From Emcibacter sp. SYSU 3D8 (GTDB taxonomy: Bacteria > Pseudomonadota > Alphaproteobacteria > SMXS01), in NCBI RefSeq assembly GCF_039655875.1, contig NZ_JBBYXK010000005.1:62001-126000 (forward strand): a stretch of 64,000 nucleotides of DNA. Reading direction: 5' to 3'. The number at the start of each line of letters is the position of its first letter. The stretch's first letter is position 1. The notes under the pieces are model-generated. The model saw only the letters and a program-made list of their open reading frames with translations, made no database searches and was not told the DNA's origin. Made by a program: the position numbers and the translations under genes. This document shows positions 61,443 to 64,000 of this stretch, one piece after another.

Positions 61443-62665
61443 GTTCGCCCGGCCGCGCCGCCAAGCAGCTCCAGGCAGGTCATCAGCGCGCGGCCGTTGT
61501 GATAGGCTGCCTTCCAGCCATCCGCCTTGTGCCCGATGGGCCTGCCGTTGGTGGCGATTTCGCGGTGCCATTCGCCGTTGGTCCAGTCGGCCTGCACATT
61601 GACGATCCAGTCCAGGGTGCGGAGATAGCAGTCCGCGTAGTCCTGGCGCCCGGTTTCCAGGTAAAGCCACAGCGCGGCCACCAAAGCCTCGGCCTGCACC
61701 CACCAGACCTTGCCCTGCAATGACGCCGCAGCGCCCGGCTGTCCCGTCCAGTAGAAGCCACCCTCCGTGCTGTCCCATCCCCAGCGCATCGCCGTCTCGA
61801 ACAGGTCCGCGTGCCGGGCCAACCGCGCGGACCCGACCACACCGATCCGGCAATCGGCCTCGCGCAGCAGCCATACGGCTTCGACATCGTGGCCGTAATT
61901 TGCCGCGTCGGGCATCGGTGTCCAGTCGGGCAGATGGGCATCGGTACAGGCGCCATACTCGTGGCGCACGACCTTGTCGGTGAGGATATCCACCAGTTCC
62001 GGCAGCCAGGCCTTCGCAGTATCGTCACCCAGCAGATCCACCTGCTCGACCAGCGCCTCGAACCAGTGCAGATGGGTGTTGTAGCGCTTGGTCCCCGCCG
62101 GCACTTCAGACAAATATCCCCGCTCCGTGCCGGTCCACGGCCTCCAGTCCCGCGTGAAAAGCTCACCGTAGCCGCCATGAACGGCGTCGTGCGCCTTCTC
62201 GTGTACAAGCCGGGCAAGCTGGCGCGCCATCGACTCCGCCTGGCCGTCGTCGGACACGGCCGCATAGCGAGAGAGCGCGAACAGGCCGAACGCCTGGCCG
62301 TAAAGATGCTTGGCGTCCTTGACTGGCCGTGCCGACCGGGCATCCACCGTCCAGTAGAAGCCGCCGTGTTCAGGATCCCACATCCGGTCGCGCAGAAACC
62401 GGAAGCCATGGGATGCGGCGTCCAGATGTTCCGGGCCGCCATGGCCGCCCGCCACCAGGCGCGAGAAGAACCAGACCATCCTGGCCTGGGTGACGATCGC
62501 CCGCTCCCATACGCGGCCAGCGGGCCGGCCGCGCACATCCCGCTTCAAGGCATAACCACCCGAATGGGCATCGATGCAGGACGGGAACCAGAAGCCCAGG
62601 CAATTGGCGTGGAGCAACCGTCCAAGCAGAGGGCTTGTCTCCTCCGGGCGGTCAGGAATCGCCAT
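61439..62665 (-). CDS. N-acylglucosamine 2-epimerase / mannose isomerase-like (AGE family)
   Basis: A 408-residue (alpha/alpha)6-barrel protein of the AGE family. LGFWFPSCIDAHSGGYAL is the N-terminal signature; GQAFGLFALSRYAA, NTHLHWFEALVEQVDLLGDD, YGHDVEAVWLLREADCR and WWVQAEALVAALWLYLETG follow with the catalytic His residues of the family. WHREIATNGRPIGHKADGWKAAYHNGRALM is the typical C-terminus. The ATG at 62665 is used because an earlier start would run into the mutase gene. It isomerises or epimerises a sugar; the substrate is not clear. Confidence 0.86.
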   Translation of the reverse strand: MAIPDRPEETSPLLGRLLHANCLGFWFPSCIDAHSGGYALKRDVRGRPAGRVWERAIVTQARMVWFFSRLVAGGHGGPEHLDAASHGFRFLRDRMWDPEHGGFYWTVDARSARPVKDAKHLYGQAFGLFALSRYAAVSDDGQAESMARQLARLVHEKAHDAVHGGYGELFTRDWRPWTGTERGYLSEVPAGTKRYNTHLHWFEALVEQVDLLGDDTAKAWLPELVDILTDKVVRHEYGACTDAHLPDWTPMPDAANYGHDVEAVWLLREADCRIGVVGSARLARHADLFETAMRWGWDSTEGGFYWTGQPGAAASLQGKVWWVQAEALVAALWLYLETGRQDYADCYLRTLDWIVNVQADWTNGEWHREIATNGRPIGHKADGWKAAYHNGRALMTCLELLGGAAGRT

Positions 62666-62756
62666 GCCTGCGCGGCGGAGCGGCACCGGTGGCAGACGCC
62701 GCGTGACGGCCCGTCCCAGCCGGGACGCGTCCCACGCGGCCACGACGATCGCGACC

Positions 62757-64000
62757 TCAGGCGGCGGCGCGCTGCTTGTCGAGCAGGCCGAGAATTTCGG
62801 CGGCTGCCTTCGGGATATTCGTGCCCGGGCCGTAAACCGCCGCGACGCCGGCCGCATAGAGACCATCGTAGTCCTGCGGCGGAATGACGCCGCCACAAAC
62901 GACCAGGATATCGGACGCGCCCTGCTTCTTCAGTTCCTCGATCAACGCCGGCACCAGAGTCTTGTGGCCGGCAGCCTGCGAAGACACGCCGATGACGTGC
63001 ACGTCCGCCTCGACGGCCTGGCGAGCCGCTTCTTCCGGCGTCTGGAACAACGGCCCCACGTCGACGTCGAAGCCGATATCGGCAAACGCCGTGGCGATGA
63101 CCTTGGCGCCGCGGTCGTGGCCGTCCTGGCCCATCTTCACGACGAGCATACGCGGGCGGCGGCCCTCGGCGGCGGCGAATGCCGCAATGTCCTTCTGGAT
63201 GTTCATGAAGCCCTCATCGCCCTCATAGGCGGCGCCATAGACGCCGGAAATGGAACGGATTTCCGCACGGTGACGGCCGAACACCTTCTCCATGGCATCG
63301 GAAATCTCGCCCAGGGTGGCACGGGCCCGCGCCGCGTCAACGGCCAGCGCCAGCAGATTGCCATCACTGGCCGCCCCTTCGGTCAGCGCCACGAGCGCGG
63401 CCTGGCAAGCCGCATCGTCGCGCGTCGAGCGGACGGTCTTCAGGCGGATGACCTGGGCTTCGCGCACCTTCGTATTGTCGATGTCGAACACCTCGAAAGG
63501 CTGCTCGCTGGACGGCTTGTACTTGTTCACGCCGACGACGACTTCCTCGCCCCGGTCGACCCGGGCCTGCTTCCTGGCGGCAGCCTCCTCGATCTTCAGC
63601 TTGGGCATGCCGCTGTCGACGGCCTTGGTCATGCCGCCGAGTCCCTCGACCTCCTGGATCAGGTCCCAGGCCGCGTCGGCCAGCGACTTGGTCAGGCTTT
63701 CCACGTAATAGCTGCCACCGAGCGGATCGATCACATGGGTGATGCCGGTTTCTTCCTGGAGGATCAGCTGAGTGTTGCGGGCAAGCCGGGCCGAGAAGTC
63801 GGTGGGCAGCGCGACCGCTTCGTCGAATGCGTTGGTATGCAGCGACTGGGTACCGCCGAACGCCGCCGCCATGGCCTCGACCGTGGTGCGGATAATGTTG
63901 TTGTAGGCGTCCTTCTCGGTCAGCGACACGCCCGAGGTCTGGCAATGGGTGCGCAGCATCAGCGAGGAATTCTTCTTGGCGCCGAAGTCCTTCATGATTC
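62757..64000 (-). CDS. Methylmalonyl-CoA mutase, C-terminal part (runs off the window)
   Basis: The minus-strand frame continues past the window edge, so the N-terminal region is missing. The last part of the catalytic barrel ([55 protein letters not shown]) is followed by a cobalamin-binding domain with [27 protein letters not shown], the DxHxxG motif. The enzyme interconverts methylmalonyl-CoA and succinyl-CoA (propionate, odd-chain and branched-chain catabolism). Stop at 62757. The symbol scpA/mutB is possible, but the rest of the gene and any partner lie outside. Confidence 0.93.
   Translation of the reverse strand, partial: IMKDFGAKKNSSLMLRTHCQTSGVSLTEKDAYNNIIRTTVEAMAAAFGGTQSLHTNAFDEAVALPTDFSARLARNTQLILQEETGITHVIDPLGGSYYVESLTKSLADAAWDLIQEVEGLGGMTKAVDSGMPKLKIEEAAARKQARVDRGEEVVVGVNKYKPSSEQPFEVFDIDNTKVREAQVIRLKTVRSTRDDAACQAALVALTEGAASDGNLLALAVDAARARATLGEISDAMEKVFGRHRAEIRSISGVYGAAYEGDEGFMNIQKDIAAFAAAEGRRPRMLVVKMGQDGHDRGAKVIATAFADIGFDVDVGPLFQTPEEAARQAVEADVHVIGVSSQAAGHKTLVPALIEELKKQGASDILVVCGGVIPPQDYDGLYAAGVAAVYGPGTNIPKAAAEILGLLDKQRAAA

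Noticed and set aside
1-64000. tRNA, rRNA, CRISPR, insertion sequence or prophage genes
   Set aside because: No cloverleaf, repeat-spacer series, transposase or integrase was recognised when reading the intergenic regions. This was by eye; a dedicated RNA search could still find a small one.

Overview
The window is about 64 kb of GC-rich, densely coding bacterial chromosome. I read it as an alphaproteobacterium. Supporting signs are the recG / sdhE / mfd neighbourhood, the small families DUF1491 and DUF3775, and a hopanoid (hpn) cluster that carries dxs and ispH. I cannot name genus or family. No tRNA, rRNA, CRISPR array or insertion sequence was recognised.

Layout. 1-8286: end of a membrane protein, a fatty acid hydroxylase, a GNAT-like protein, a large secreted protein with an apparent caspase-like C-terminal domain, three small redox or isomerase-type enzymes, and an OpgC-like membrane protein. 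8283-16629: housekeeping block with recG divergent from sdhE-mfd, then moaA and nadK. 16634-21585: a membrane protein, an MlaC-family periplasmic protein, a universal stress protein behind an FNR/FixK-type box, and a Pat-type two-domain acyltransferase. 21734-28189: a four-gene minus-strand operon (quinone oxidoreductase, HD-domain protein, quinone oxidoreductase, Nudix) divergent from a Rieske oxygenase, then a ThDP enzyme. 28190-28506: non-coding, with Fur-like motifs, long hairpins and a minus-strand terminator, a possible small RNA locus. 28507-30674: DAACS symporter, DUF3775, DUF1491.

30671-45397 is a catabolic or accessory block of many small alternating operons: ABM monooxygenase, PTGR-type reductase, EthD, VOC, LLM flavoprotein, acyl-CoA ligase, thiolase-like protein, cytochrome c, nitronate monooxygenase-like protein, SDR, acyl-CoA dehydrogenase, TetR, DUF6285, phosphotransferase, DsbA-like isomerase and an MFS transporter. 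45437-54456 is the hopanoid cluster hpnC-hpnB-dxs-hpnD-hpnE-hpnG, convergent with ispH-hpnH. It supplies DXP, IPP/DMAPP, squalene and the adenosyl side-chain steps, but squalene-hopene cyclase is not present here. 54918-60559 is a second lipid or aromatic acid module (HpaB-family flavoprotein, acyl-CoA ligase, reductase, secreted carboxylesterase). 60660-64000 holds an orphan protein, an N-acylglucosamine 2-epimerase-like protein and the C-terminal part of methylmalonyl-CoA mutase.

The observations I consider most worth checking are the secreted His/Cys-dyad protein at 2331-5036, the possible iron-regulated small RNA at 28253-28436, the FNR/FixK box before the stress protein, likely non-canonical start codons at 30674 and 43897, the 48-bp tail-to-tail overlap of hpnG and hpnH, and three enzymes whose usual catalytic residues look altered (HD protein, thiolase-like protein, HpaB-family protein).
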